Assembly: GCA_023898745.1 (NCBI GenBank)
Contig: CP060237.1
Location: forward strand, 682,001-746,000
Source: Alphaproteobacteria bacterium
Lineage (GTDB): Bacteria; Pseudomonadota; Alphaproteobacteria; G02398745; G023898745
DNA: 64,000 nucleotides
Direction of reading: 5' to 3'
The notes under the pieces were generated by a model that searched no databases, had not been told where the DNA came from, and saw nothing but the letters and a program-made list of their open reading frames with translations. Below are positions 18,484-26,791 of the stretch, piece after piece (the first letter of the stretch is position 1; each line of letters begins with the position of its first letter). Made by a program: the position numbers and the translations under genes.

Positions 18484-19737
18484 ATGTTAATATTTTGTTT
18501 GTTTTGTAGAGAGATTCCTGACATACACGAAAATTCCGGTATTTTTCGGGGGGTCTCTAGAGAAAGTGGTGAAAGTTGGGTTGGTGAAGGTGGTACACCA
18601 GCATCTAAGATGGAAGCGGCTTTTGGATCTAAATTATCCAAAACAGAGCTTCAAACTTTAGCATTTTTATTAGACACCATCGTTGAAGAGAAGCTGAAAT
18701 CTCAACCCCTTTCATCCTCTTCTGCGTCCTCTAAAGCAAAATCAACCTCTGCTGTGTTGGTTGAAGAGGAGGAAGAATTTAAAAAAACATTGCGAGAAAA
18801 ATTAACCAATCCAGAAGCGGTGTTTGCTTTTTTGAATGAAGAGATTGATGGGCAAAAGGAAGCTAAGGAGGTGCTTTCAAACGCACTATACTATCATTTT
18901 ACGAATAGATTTTTACATAACAATTATGATGAGGTTTATACTTCACTGTTATTAGGTCCAAGCGGTTCAGGCAAAACCGCCTCTGTAAAAAGGTTAGCAA
19001 AATTTTTAGATTTGCCTTTTGTTGAAGTTGACGCCACAAATTTAACACCTTCTGGTTGGGCGGGGGATGATATTGAGAAGGTTGTTGCTAGTAGATTAGC
19101 CTTACAATCTGGTGGAAATCCCAGCAAGGCTCGCAGAGCGATTGTGTTTATAGATGAAGTAGACAAATTGCGCATCAAGCCTGGAGATAAGGATGGGCAA
19201 CACTTGAAAGAGGGTGCACAGCAGGCTCTTCTAAAATTATTAGAAGGTAAAAAGATTGTTGTGAGTGGTGAAGAAGTGGATACGAGGGATATACTTTTTA
19301 TTTGTGCAGGGTCTTTTCCCGGTCTTACAAGCCTGATAGCAAAGCGTGCTGGAGGAGTTGATGCGCCGGGAAGGCTTCAAGAATTTCAGACAAAGGATTT
19401 GCAAGACTATGGATTTATAGTAGAGTTTTTAGGGCGTATTTTTGAAACTGCTGTGTTAGATGCTTTAGATAAGGATGGCATGAAGAGGGTTTTGAAAAAA
19501 TTAATTAAAAAGCGCGCAACGACATTAAAGGATACGGAAGGAGTAGCCTTAACATTTGAGTCTGGGGCGGAAGATGAGATTGTTAATAGAGCTTTTAACG
19601 ATCCAACAGGCGCAAGAGTGTTATCGCGTTTATTGAAGAAGGTTATGCATGAAGATCTTTTCAAGATTCAAGACTATAAGAGTAAAACATTAACAATTAC
19701 TCAAGCAAAAGTAAAAAGCAGTTTAGGTATTTCGTAA
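18484..19737 (+). CDS. Divergent ClpX-like AAA+ ATPase lacking zinc domain and IGF loop
   Basis: 417 residues. The core is ClpX-type AAA+: GPSGSGKT (Walker A, about 158), NLTPSGWAGDDIEKVV (where ClpX has its GYVGxD pore loop), IVFIDEVDK (Walker B, Asp 224/Glu 225), and IVEFLGRIFE (ClpX: LIPEFIGR). Two ClpX parts are absent: the N-terminal Cys4 zinc-binding domain, replaced by a Ser-rich stretch, and the IGF loop that docks ClpP, where this protein reads RAGGVDAPGRLQEF. It therefore probably unfolds substrates without ClpP. AGGAGG 8 nt before the ATG and an in-frame TAG at 18469 fix the start, MLIFCLFCREIP, another short hydrophobic N-terminus. A canonical clpX is not in the window. Substrate unknown. 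Confidence 0.78.
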   Translation: MLIFCLFCREIPDIHENSGIFRGVSRESGESWVGEGGTPASKMEAAFGSKLSKTELQTLAFLLDTIVEEKLKSQPLSSSSASSKAKSTSAVLVEEEEEFKKTLREKLTNPEAVFAFLNEEIDGQKEAKEVLSNALYYHFTNRFLHNNYDEVYTSLLLGPSGSGKTASVKRLAKFLDLPFVEVDATNLTPSGWAGDDIEKVVASRLALQSGGNPSKARRAIVFIDEVDKLRIKPGDKDGQHLKEGAQQALLKLLEGKKIVVSGEEVDTRDILFICAGSFPGLTSLIAKRAGGVDAPGRLQEFQTKDLQDYGFIVEFLGRIFETAVLDALDKDGMKRVLKKLIKKRATTLKDTEGVALTFESGAEDEIVNRAFNDPTGARVLSRLLKKVMHEDLFKIQDYKSKTLTITQAKVKSSLGIS

Positions 19738-19826
19738 ATTTATGGGCTAAATCCACCTTTATTTAGCACCTTTCTCAAATTTCATGCTACTATGACCATA
19801 ATAGATCTCAACATCGCATTAGACCA

Positions 19827-20471
19827 TTGAAGCAAGGCGCATTTGACCTTTCATTTCCTAAGGATTATTCGGATAAGAATTTCTATGTAGATTCTTACAA
19901 TGAAGATGCGTATCGTTGGATCAAAATCTGGCCACAGAAGAAGTTTGATCATATTCATTTTGCCTGTATACATGGACCTAAAAGTTGTGGAAAATCCCAT
20001 TTGATGCATATCTGGAAGCATTATTGTAAGGCAACCATCATAGAAAAGATCGGTCAATCGCCTTATGATCTGGTAGAAAAAAATAAGTTTTTCATTTTGC
20101 CACATATTGATGAAATCAAGGACCATCGGTGGTTGTTTTATCTGTATAATGTATTTTTGCAGCATAAATGTTATTTGCTTACCACCGCATACAAGTCTCC
20201 AAACTTATGGAAAGCTGAAACAGAAGATCTAAAATCTCGTTTTAAAATGTTCTATCCTGTAGAGATTAAGCGCCCTGAACATCTAGATGTGTTATTGAGA
20301 AAGATGCTGAAATCACGCGGATTAGCCATGTCTGATTTTCAGATTCAATATACTTTGCGGCGTATCGAGAGATCGTTTAATAGTTTATATGAATTTGCGG
20401 CAAAAGTTGATGAAATTCAACAGACAACAGGGCAATTGAAGTTTAAGGATGTGGTGAATTTATGTTCGTAA
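19827..20471 (+). CDS. hdaA: HdaA-like DnaA-domain protein
   Basis: 214 residues, similar to Hda/HdaA, the short DnaA-like AAA+ protein that works with the beta clamp to inactivate DnaA-ATP after initiation. Visible parts are FDLSFPKDYSDKNFYVDSYN at the N-terminus, a Walker A-like GPKSCGKSHLMH (about residue 50), PHIDEIKD in the Walker B position, and SRFKMFYPVEIKRPE, like the DnaA sensor region. The C-terminal DNA-binding domain of DnaA is absent, as expected. The start is TTG (LKQGAFDL); the QGAFDL stretch could be the clamp-binding motif, degenerate here. It stands alone between the ClpX-like gene and a repeat. Confidence 0.82.
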   Translation: MKQGAFDLSFPKDYSDKNFYVDSYNEDAYRWIKIWPQKKFDHIHFACIHGPKSCGKSHLMHIWKHYCKATIIEKIGQSPYDLVEKNKFFILPHIDEIKDHRWLFYLYNVFLQHKCYLLTTAYKSPNLWKAETEDLKSRFKMFYPVEIKRPEHLDVLLRKMLKSRGLAMSDFQIQYTLRRIERSFNSLYEFAAKVDEIQQTTGQLKFKDVVNLCS

Positions 20472-20481
20472 GGTAGGGTGT

Positions 20482-20541
20482 AATGGCGAGCAGAGCGTGC
20501 CATCCATGGATCACCACGTCGCTGCGCTCCTCGTGATGGCA
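20482..20541. repeat. Short family A palindromic repeat
   Basis: AATGGCGAGCAG..CATCCATGGATCACCACG..CTCCTCGTGATGGC is a compact family A copy filling the gap between the convergent hdaA and smpB genes, where it could also form a terminator-like hairpin. Confidence 0.7.
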
Positions 20542-20542
20542 C

Positions 20543-20992
20543 TTATTGCTTTAATTCTCGGTGTTTAGATCGCTCCCACTCGCGTTTCTTAATCGTCTCT
20601 CTTTTATCATGAATTTTCTTACCTCTTGCTAAGGCGGCTGCAAGTTTCACGAGACCTTTTTGATTAAAATACATTTCCAGTGGAACAATCGTTAGTCCTT
20701 TTTCTTTCACACGCCCCATCCATTTTTTGAGTTCACGCTTGTGCATTAATAATTTTCTTGGCGCTTTAGGTTCATGTTTTTCTAATGAGCCCTTATATTC
20801 AGGGATATTGGCGTTAAAAAGATATAACGCACCTTCCATTTCTGCCACATGTGCTTCTTTGATGCTTACGCTATTCATTCGGCAGGATTTAACCTCAGAT
20901 CCTTTGAGAACAACTCCAACCTCAAGGTTTTCTAAAAGTTCATATTCAAACTTGGCACGCCTGTTTGTTGCAATCACCTTGGAGATCATCAA
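20543..20992 (-). CDS. smpB: SsrA-binding protein SmpB
   Basis: 149 residues, normal for SmpB, which brings tmRNA to stalled ribosomes. Recognisable parts are VIATNRRAKFEYELLE, VVLKGSEVKSCRMNSVSIKE, the LFNANIPEYKGSL segment and the basic C-terminal tail ARGKKIHDKRETIKKREWER that enters the mRNA channel. The reading frame starts 47 bp inside the 3' end of dapA, so the two are transcribed together and probably coupled. The tmRNA gene itself was not found here. Confidence 0.95.
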   Translation of the reverse strand: MMISKVIATNRRAKFEYELLENLEVGVVLKGSEVKSCRMNSVSIKEAHVAEMEGALYLFNANIPEYKGSLEKHEPKAPRKLLMHKRELKKWMGRVKEKGLTIVPLEMYFNQKGLVKLAAALARGKKIHDKRETIKKREWERSKHRELKQ

Positions 20993-21797
20993 GCGGTCCT
21001 TTCAGTTGCGCCAAAACAGAGTCTTTTATTGGCATTAATGGAAATCTTAGCTCATTGTGGCATTCATGACGTAGTGACATCAATCCCTTTACCATAGATG
21101 GGTTGCCTCCTTGATTGAGTAATTCGATGTATGCGTTTAATTTTTCGAAATCATGTGTTTCGAAAAAATCCTTCATTAACTTTGGCGCAAGATTACCAAC
21201 AACCGAAATACAGCCGTTGCCACCTTTTTTCACATAATCCAAAAGCGCGGAATCCTCCCCGCAGAATAACCCTTTGCTTTTGTTATAAGATGCAAGCGCT
21301 TCAATGCGTGATAGGTCTACGTTTGAATCCTTTAACCCTATGATTCTTGGATGTTTAAATAGGATTTTGATAGTTTCAACTTCCATATTTACACAGCATC
21401 TGCCAGGAATATTATAAAGAATAATATTTGCCTGCGTATCTTGTAACAATCTCTCATAAAACGCGATAATTCCTTCTTGTGAGGGTTTAATATATGGTGG
21501 TGGAGTGACCAAAATAGTTTCATAAGATGGATCAATTAACTCCAGAAGGTGATTGTAATTAAAATGTGAACAGCCAACCACAAGTGGTATTTTATGCCCC
21601 ACGATAGACTTTGCTGTATGAAAAATATGCAATCGCTCCTCTTTGGATAAAAGCATACCTTCACCTGTGGACCCGCATAAGACAAGACCATCTGTTTTTG
21701 CATCCAGGTGTTTATGAAGAAGTGCAATAAGAGCATCTGTATCAACTTGGTTGTTATGCAGTGGTGTGATGAGTGCAGGAAAGGAGCCTTTGAGCAT
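20946..21797 (-). CDS. dapA: 4-hydroxy-tetrahydrodipicolinate synthase
   Basis: 284 residues, close to the family's 290. DapA condenses pyruvate with aspartate semialdehyde, the first committed step to diaminopimelate and lysine. The TIM-barrel signatures are present: GLVLCGSTGEG (about 39-49), the catalytic Tyr in ILYNIPGRC and the Schiff-base Lys in IIGLKDSN. ATG at 21797 (MLKGSFPALITP) fits the family start better than the upstream TTG at 21812. asd, which makes its substrate, lies at 25528. Together they point to retained meso-DAP synthesis for peptidoglycan, in line with murF, murG and glmS in the window. Confidence 0.94.
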   Translation of the reverse strand: MLKGSFPALITPLHNNQVDTDALIALLHKHLDAKTDGLVLCGSTGEGMLLSKEERLHIFHTAKSIVGHKIPLVVGCSHFNYNHLLELIDPSYETILVTPPPYIKPSQEGIIAFYERLLQDTQANIILYNIPGRCCVNMEVETIKILFKHPRIIGLKDSNVDLSRIEALASYNKSKGLFCGEDSALLDYVKKGGNGCISVVGNLAPKLMKDFFETHDFEKLNAYIELLNQGGNPSMVKGLMSLRHECHNELRFPLMPIKDSVLAQLKGPLDDLQGDCNKQACQV

Positions 21798-21861
21798 GGT
21801 AGAAGTAAACAAAAATCTTTTCCGTATAGTAACTTTTTTTAACTAGGAATGCTACTAGGTT

Positions 21862-22004
21862 GGGGATTGCGAATAAAATATAGATGCGTCATTACGAATC
21901 CGCCGTAGGCGGATGTGGTGATCCAAGAAAATATGAATGGCTATGATTTTCTAACGAAAATCTCGCCACGACGGTCGTTTTTCTATATTTTATTCGCAAT
22001 CCCC
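21862..22004. repeat. Family A element inside a perfect 23-bp inverted repeat
   Basis: GGGGATTGCGAATAAAATAT-AGA at 21862-21884 is exactly complementary to 21982-22004. Between the arms lies a family A copy (CGTCATTACGAATCC... to CGCCACGACGG). The whole 143 bp could fold into one long stem. It occupies the gap between divergently transcribed dapA and the barrel-like gene at 22067. Confidence 0.85.
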
Positions 22005-22066
22005 TAGGTTATTGTATTTTTATAAAGGGCTTGGTACACTTGTCTTGTTTGTTCAAATGGTGAAAT

Positions 22067-22846
22067 ATGTTTTTTTTAATGGCCAAGGTCTATTTTGGAT
22101 ATGGAATAGGTTTTAATTATTTACATAGATCTGTTCAAGCGGATGAAACAGATGCAGTTGTTCTGTCATCGCTAAATATTAAGAAAAAAGACACTAAATT
22201 AGGTTTGATGGCTGTTGGTGATATTTTTTATCCTTTTAAAGAAAATATATGGAATGTGCCTGCATTTTTAAGTTTAGGTGTTAATTATTCAGTTAATACG
22301 AAGCTAAAAATGTGGTTTGAGTTATTTTTAGGAGGTGATATGATACCTCCAGCAGATAAATTAGGGCCGTATGGTGTGAAATGTTTATTTGAGTTTGATA
22401 AGCCGAATATGTTTTTAGGTTTTGGGGTAGAAGGTGCGCTACATTTAATGCAAAATTTTACAGGCAAACCAGTGCATAAATATAAAAGTGACAAACCAGA
22501 AAAGGCTCGTTTTTACGTGGTGAGAAATAATCAGGACATTAGAGAGTCAACTTTTGACAAATTGAAGGACAACTTGGGTTATCATAAAATTTATCCTTTC
22601 GTTACAATAGGAAAGCATTTTAAACTCTCAGATGATAGTATGTTGGTAAGAGCTGAAATGCAGTTTTTGGTTAGCTCCAAAACATCTATTAAGGATATAT
22701 GGATTAACTCATATCGCAATGAAGCAGGGTCATTTTTTCATATTCCAAAGAAATTTGCTGCACCTGTTTCGTCGCCGATTGATAAAATAGATTTTGGATA
22801 CCATATCCAAGCGCGTTTTATATTAAGTTTGGTAAAAATGTATTAA
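22067..22846 (+). CDS. Probable beta-barrel-like protein with minimal hydrophobic start
   Basis: 259 residues, family not recognised. Strand-like segments with Gly turns (KVYFGYGIGFNYL, MWFELFLGGD, NMFLGFGVEGALHL, IDFGYHIQARFILSL) and an aromatic last residue (LVKMY) suggest an outer-membrane beta-barrel. The ATG is fixed by an in-frame TGA at 22061-22063, so the protein really begins MFFLMAKVYFGYG, with no conventional signal peptide. It resembles the 17776 gene in style (FLLKNLYFGLGGG versus FFLMAKVYFGYGIG). The J-domain gene starts 7 bp after its stop, so they form an operon. The barrel call is by pattern. Confidence 0.62.
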   Translation: MFFLMAKVYFGYGIGFNYLHRSVQADETDAVVLSSLNIKKKDTKLGLMAVGDIFYPFKENIWNVPAFLSLGVNYSVNTKLKMWFELFLGGDMIPPADKLGPYGVKCLFEFDKPNMFLGFGVEGALHLMQNFTGKPVHKYKSDKPEKARFYVVRNNQDIRESTFDKLKDNLGYHKIYPFVTIGKHFKLSDDSMLVRAEMQFLVSSKTSIKDIWINSYRNEAGSFFHIPKKFAAPVSSPIDKIDFGYHIQARFILSLVKMY

Positions 22847-22853
22847 GGGGAAT

Positions 22854-23423
22854 GTGATGATTTTTTTATTTTTATATGGAGAAGAGGAAAAGCCTGAGTT
22901 TGTTGAGCCTGGTTACGCTTCGCTTATGTATACTTTGTGGGGAGACAGTGCTCCAGATAGTGAGTGGCAGCGTGAATATGATGCTGCTTACGCTGATTTT
23001 GAGAAAGAGTATCGGGGAAGACATGGTGGTAGCACCCCACAGGCCGATTGGGATACTTTTAATAAAACATTTCCAGGGATAGAATTAAATCGCGAAAATA
23101 TAGGTAGTTTTGCGGATGCATATAAAGGATTGCAAGAGTTATTTGCTAAAGCCCCTTCTTTTAAAAACACATCTTTTAATAGCAATGATTTAGTAGAGGC
23201 TCTGAAGAACAAAAATTTCACTTTCTTTCGCAATGTAGTTACAAAAACAAAGCCAGAAGTAAAAACATGGTATAGAAAAACATCCCTTACGTTTCACCCT
23301 GATAGAGTAAGGACGGAAGACTCATCAGACAGATCAGTATGTGAAGAAATATTTAAATTATTAGGTTTAATTAATAGCTGGAATGATGGCAGAGCGGATC
23401 CTGACAGAAGCGCAGCACACTGA
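22854..23423 (+). CDS. Small protein with C-terminal J-domain-like segment
   Basis: 189 residues. The N-terminus MMIFLFLYGEEEKPEF is a short hydrophobic start. The middle is acidic and Gly/Trp-containing with no known domain. The C-terminal 60 residues contain TWYRKTSLTFHPDRVR and EEIFKLLGLINSWND. This matches the helix II - HPD - helix III pattern of DnaJ J-domains (YRKLALKYHPDRN ... FKxINEAY), with the HPD triad that stimulates Hsp70 intact. There is no Gly/Phe or zinc-finger region, so it is not DnaJ itself. GGGG upstream of the ATG and 7-bp spacing tie it to the barrel-like gene. Which DnaK partner it uses is unknown. Confidence 0.68.
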   Translation: MMIFLFLYGEEEKPEFVEPGYASLMYTLWGDSAPDSEWQREYDAAYADFEKEYRGRHGGSTPQADWDTFNKTFPGIELNRENIGSFADAYKGLQELFAKAPSFKNTSFNSNDLVEALKNKNFTFFRNVVTKTKPEVKTWYRKTSLTFHPDRVRTEDSSDRSVCEEIFKLLGLINSWNDGRADPDRSAAH

Positions 23424-23455
23424 TCGTATTTTTGCAGATATCTTGATAAACGTTA

Positions 23456-23485
23456 TTGAATTTTTAGCAAAAATCTGTATTTAAT
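23456..23485 (+). promoter_or_regulatory. Possible recA promoter
   Basis: TTGAAT (23456-23461), 18 bp, then TTTAAT (23480-23485), about 30 bp before the recA start. No clear LexA box was recognised in the gap. Confidence 0.4.
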
Positions 23486-23515
23486 ATACAAAGTAATTCA
23501 AAGAAAAATATAAAA

Positions 23516-24538
23516 ATGTCAGATAAAGCAAGAGCATTAGACGCAGCTCTTTCCCAGATTGAAAAAACCTTTGGGAAAGGGTCTGTGATGAAGTTAGGTC
23601 AAAGGAAAGTTGAAGATGTAGAAGTCATTTCTACAGGGTCGCTAACCATTGATATGGCGCTAGGTGTGCAAGGTTTACCAAAAGGAAGGATTATCGAAAT
23701 CTTTGGTCCAGAGTCTTCAGGAAAAACCACGCTTACCCTTCAAGTGATTGCAGAAGCACAAAAGAAGGGGAGTATATGCGCATTCGTTGATGCGGAGCAT
23801 GCGCTAGATCCTGTTTATGCTAAGAAATTAGGCATTAATTTAGATGAGCTTGTGATTTCACAACCAGATACGGGTGAGCAAGCATTAGAAATTACAGATA
23901 CGCTTGTAAGAAGCGGTGCAGTAGATGTAATCGTGGTAGACAGCGTTGCTGCCCTAGTGCCTAAAGCTGAAATTGAAGGTGATATGGGTGATTCTCATAT
24001 GGGTCTTCAAGCGCGCCTTATGAGCCAAGCTTTGAGAAAGATCACAGGATCTGTTTCTAAAACGGGTTGTATGGTTATTTTTATTAACCAAATTCGTCAA
24101 AAGATCGGTGTAATGTTTGGAAATCCTGAAACAACAACAGGTGGTAATGCACTTAAATTCTATGCGTCTGTGAGGTTAGATATTCGTCGCATTGGTGCTT
24201 TAAAAGATAAAGAAGAAGTGATTGGGAACCAAACGCGTGTGAAGGTTGTGAAAAATAAGATGGCACCTCCGTTTAAAACAGCTGATTTTGATATTATGTA
24301 TGGCGAAGGTGTATCTAAGATGGGTGAGATCATTGATATTGGTGTAAAAGCGAATATTATTGAAAAAGCTGGTTCTTGGTATTCTTATAACGGAAATAAA
24401 TTGTGTCAAGGGCGTGAAGCATTAAAACAATATCTGAAAGACAATATAAAGTTATCTGATGAAATTGAAGGTAAAATCAGAAAAAATGTAAAGCCTGAGA
24501 TTTGTGATGTGGATGTTACGGTTGAGGAGAGTGCGTAA
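23516..24538 (+). CDS. recA: Recombinase RecA
   Basis: 340 residues, standard RecA. It forms ATP-dependent filaments on single-stranded DNA for strand exchange and SOS signalling. Seen are [13 protein letters not shown], Walker [11 protein letters not shown], the Walker B region [16 protein letters not shown], the L2 loop segment [20 protein letters not shown] and the C-terminal domain. The highly acidic tail of E. coli RecA is reduced to VDVTVEESA. It has its own probable promoter, and a family A repeat follows directly after the stop. Confidence 0.98.
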   Translation: MSDKARALDAALSQIEKTFGKGSVMKLGQRKVEDVEVISTGSLTIDMALGVQGLPKGRIIEIFGPESSGKTTLTLQVIAEAQKKGSICAFVDAEHALDPVYAKKLGINLDELVISQPDTGEQALEITDTLVRSGAVDVIVVDSVAALVPKAEIEGDMGDSHMGLQARLMSQALRKITGSVSKTGCMVIFINQIRQKIGVMFGNPETTTGGNALKFYASVRLDIRRIGALKDKEEVIGNQTRVKVVKNKMAPPFKTADFDIMYGEGVSKMGEIIDIGVKANIIEKAGSWYSYNGNKLCQGREALKQYLKDNIKLSDEIEGKIRKNVKPEICDVDVTVEESA

Positions 24539-24545
24539 CGGAGGT

Positions 24546-24619
24546 CGTCACAAGGCGCGAAGCGCCGTGGTGGCCCATGATGGATGGTCACAACTTGCTG
24601 TACAAGTTTCGCCATGACG
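24546..24619. repeat. Family A palindromic repeat between recA and tsaC
   Basis: CGTCACAAGGCGCGAAGCGCCGTGGTGG... to TTTCGCCATGACG. The last base lies three bases before the probable ATG of the next gene, so any leader or ribosome-binding site of that gene lies in the repeat. Confidence 0.8.
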
Positions 24620-24622
24620 ATT

Positions 24623-25525
24623 ATGTCGATGAATGTATTCATAGAAGCGTTAAGAGCAAACAATCTCATCATTCTTCCCACAGAAACTGTATATGGTTTA
24701 GGTGCCAATGCGTTATCTGATGAAGCGGTTCTAAAAATTTATAAAGCCAAAAATCGCCCCACAAAGAATCCTCTCATTATTCATGTAGCCTCGCTAGAAG
24801 AAGCGATGAAATACGGAGTGTTTAATGAAGACAGCTTAAAGCTTGCAAAGCATTTTTGGCTACCGGCCAAAACGGCTAACTCTTTAACTCTGGTTGTTCC
24901 AATAAAATCTGGCACAAAACTATCAAAATATGTCACAGCAGGGCTGGATACTGTGGCAATCCGAGTGCCAAATCATCCTGTTGCCTTAGAGCTGTTAAAA
25001 CAATGTAATTTTCCTGTAGCTGCTCCAAGTGCTAATATCTCGACACAATTAAGCCCTACACAAAAAGCGCATGTTATGCTCAAGGATATTCCGATATTAG
25101 AAGGTGGATTTGCTCAAGTGGGAATAGAGTCTACAATTGTTGAAAATACAACCATTTTGAGGCCGGGTATCATCACAAAGTCTATGTTAGAAACGGTATT
25201 GCAAAAGCCTGTTGTCATCTCAGATGGAAAGGTGATTAAGGCCCCTGGTATGACCAAAAGGCATTATGCACCTCAAACACCTGTTGTCATAGATTCAATC
25301 TTGTACGATCCCGCAACAGAAGCGCGCTTAGGCTTTGGTAAAGATAATCAATGTACGCTTAATTTATCGATCACAGGTGATATAAAAGAAGCGGTGCGTA
25401 ATTTATTCGCTTATCTTCATGAGCTAGATCAAAAGGGGTATACACGCATACATATTGCGCCTTTGCCTAAGGATCAAGAATTGAGTATAACTTTATATGA
25501 TAAGCTGCACAGAATGATAGGATAG
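24623..25525 (+). CDS. tsaC: Threonylcarbamoyl-AMP synthase (Sua5/YwlC type)
   Basis: 300 residues from ATG 24623 (MSMNVFIEALRANN). The enzyme makes threonylcarbamoyl-AMP from Thr, bicarbonate and ATP for the t6A37 modification of ANN-decoding tRNAs. The Sua5/YciO/YrdC domain shows ILPTETVYGLGANA, KAKNRPTKNPLIIHV, TVAIRVPNHPVAL and PVAAPSANIS. The extra C-terminal Sua5 domain (PGMTKRHYAPQTPVV onward) is present, so this is the long Sua5 form. The frame continues upstream into the repeat, and that extension is rejected as repeat-derived. asd starts 2 bp after the stop. Confidence 0.93.
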   Translation: MSMNVFIEALRANNLIILPTETVYGLGANALSDEAVLKIYKAKNRPTKNPLIIHVASLEEAMKYGVFNEDSLKLAKHFWLPAKTANSLTLVVPIKSGTKLSKYVTAGLDTVAIRVPNHPVALELLKQCNFPVAAPSANISTQLSPTQKAHVMLKDIPILEGGFAQVGIESTIVENTTILRPGIITKSMLETVLQKPVVISDGKVIKAPGMTKRHYAPQTPVVIDSILYDPATEARLGFGKDNQCTLNLSITGDIKEAVRNLFAYLHELDQKGYTRIHIAPLPKDQELSITLYDKLHRMIG

Positions 25526-25527
25526 AA

Positions 25528-26373
25528 ATGAAAAAAATTGCAATTGTAGGCGCAACAGGAAATGTTGGGGAAATTATCGCAAAGAAGCTTAAAAACAAGG
25601 CGGATTTAACGTTATTTTCTTCAAAGGATGCTCTGAACTTTAAAGGATTTGATATTTGTATATTTGCTACACAAGATGATGTGTCAAAGCAATTTGTTCC
25701 AGAGGCGCTAAAAGCAGGCGCGACTGTTATTGATGCAAGTTCTTACTATCGTTTAGAGAAAGATGTTCCATTGATTGTGGCGCCGGTAAACGGCACAGAA
25801 GTTAGAAAAAAGCTGATCTCAAGCGCAAACTGTATTGCATCACCTTTATCATTAGCTTTAAATCCTATTAAATCATTTGGAATTGAGTCTATTCATGTAT
25901 CAACCTATCAATCGATTTCAGGCGCTGGTAGAAGCGCTCTAGAGAAATTTGAGAAAGAAAAAGTGCTTAATTTAACACCTCAGATCTCCAGTATGATGGA
26001 TGATGGTGTGACGCAGGAAGAATATAAAATTATTCATGAAACACAAAAGATTTTGAATTTGGAGTGCGATATGAGTGTGATAGCTGTGCGTGTTCCGGTC
26101 TTAAGAGGGCACTCTATGAGTGTGAGTGTTAAGTTAAAGCAACAACTCACACTAGAACAGCTGTCTGATATATACAGGCATATAAAAGAAATTCAGTTTT
26201 TAGGGCAAGAATACAAAACACCAGCTGAGATTGAGGGTTCAGATCTTTTGTATATTGGGCGTGTACGAATCAATGCCCTAGGGGTTCATATGTGGTTATG
26301 CTCCGATAATCTGCATCGAGGGGCTGCGCTTGATGTTGTAGAGATTGTTGATCTATTATTAAACGCGAAGTAA
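25528..26373 (+). CDS. asd: Aspartate-semialdehyde dehydrogenase (short form)
   Basis: 281 residues, shorter than the usual 330-370. The enzyme reduces aspartyl phosphate to aspartate semialdehyde, feeding DapA. The NADP-binding start IAIVGATGNVGE, the catalytic Cys in SSANCIASPLSLAL (family usual NCTT/NCSTIQ), YQSISGAGRSALEKF and the substrate-binding RVPVLRGHSMSVSV are present. The N-terminal domain is trimmed: only about 60 residues separate GATGNVG from VIDASSYYR. It is immediately downstream of tsaC/sua5 and probably co-transcribed. Confidence 0.92.
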   Translation: MKKIAIVGATGNVGEIIAKKLKNKADLTLFSSKDALNFKGFDICIFATQDDVSKQFVPEALKAGATVIDASSYYRLEKDVPLIVAPVNGTEVRKKLISSANCIASPLSLALNPIKSFGIESIHVSTYQSISGAGRSALEKFEKEKVLNLTPQISSMMDDGVTQEEYKIIHETQKILNLECDMSVIAVRVPVLRGHSMSVSVKLKQQLTLEQLSDIYRHIKEIQFLGQEYKTPAEIEGSDLLYIGRVRINALGVHMWLCSDNLHRGAALDVVEIVDLLLNAK

Positions 26374-26477
26374 ATAAAAATTAATTTTTATATATTAATA
26401 TATTTGCAAATAAATAATTATATTATATAATTACTTATGGTAGACCAAATTTAACAAACCTAACGGAGGCTATATAT

Positions 26478-26783
26478 ATGAAAGTGGATCGTTTATGTCG
26501 CAAGTTTGAAAGAATTCTTGATGATAATTCTTCATACGATCATGGGGCAGTAAAAAGTTATTGCAATGAAACATTTACCCCAAATGGCACAAAATTTGCA
26601 GGAAGTCCTGCGTTTGCGGCTTTCAATAACACAGCAGTTACCAGCTCTTCTAATACAAAAACTGCAAGAGTAAAAGATGATGACGACAGCTGTTCTTACG
26701 GAAAGGCGGTTATTGTTGGTATAATCGTTGGTGCAGTGATTGCTGTGCTTATTTTATTTCTTAACGTTGCGGTTTCAGCATAG
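26478..26783 (+). CDS. Small tail-anchored membrane protein
   Basis: 101 residues, unknown. A hydrophilic N-terminal part with three Cys (RLCRKFERIL, KSYCNETF, DSCSYGKA) ends in a DDDDSCSYGK stretch. A single C-terminal membrane helix, AVIVGIIVGAVIAVLILFL, leaves only a few residues outside. The ATG is preceded by ACGGAGG at good spacing. The 104-bp gap before it is extremely AT-rich and probably holds the promoter. It converges with the ftsX-like gene, stops 8 bp apart. Confidence 0.65.
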   Translation: MKVDRLCRKFERILDDNSSYDHGAVKSYCNETFTPNGTKFAGSPAFAAFNNTAVTSSSNTKTARVKDDDDSCSYGKAVIVGIIVGAVIAVLILFLNVAVSA

Positions 26784-26791
26784 CTAGCGCA

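Noticed and set aside
23424..23515. LexA/SOS box upstream of recA
   Set aside because: Looked for a GTTC-N7-GTTC or GAAC-N7-GTAC type motif and found none; only a weak promoter is visible.
24584..24622. Extended N-terminus for the threonylcarbamoyl-AMP synthase
   Set aside because: The extra 13 codons are the right half of a family A repeat; ATG 24623 or 24629 matches the family start.
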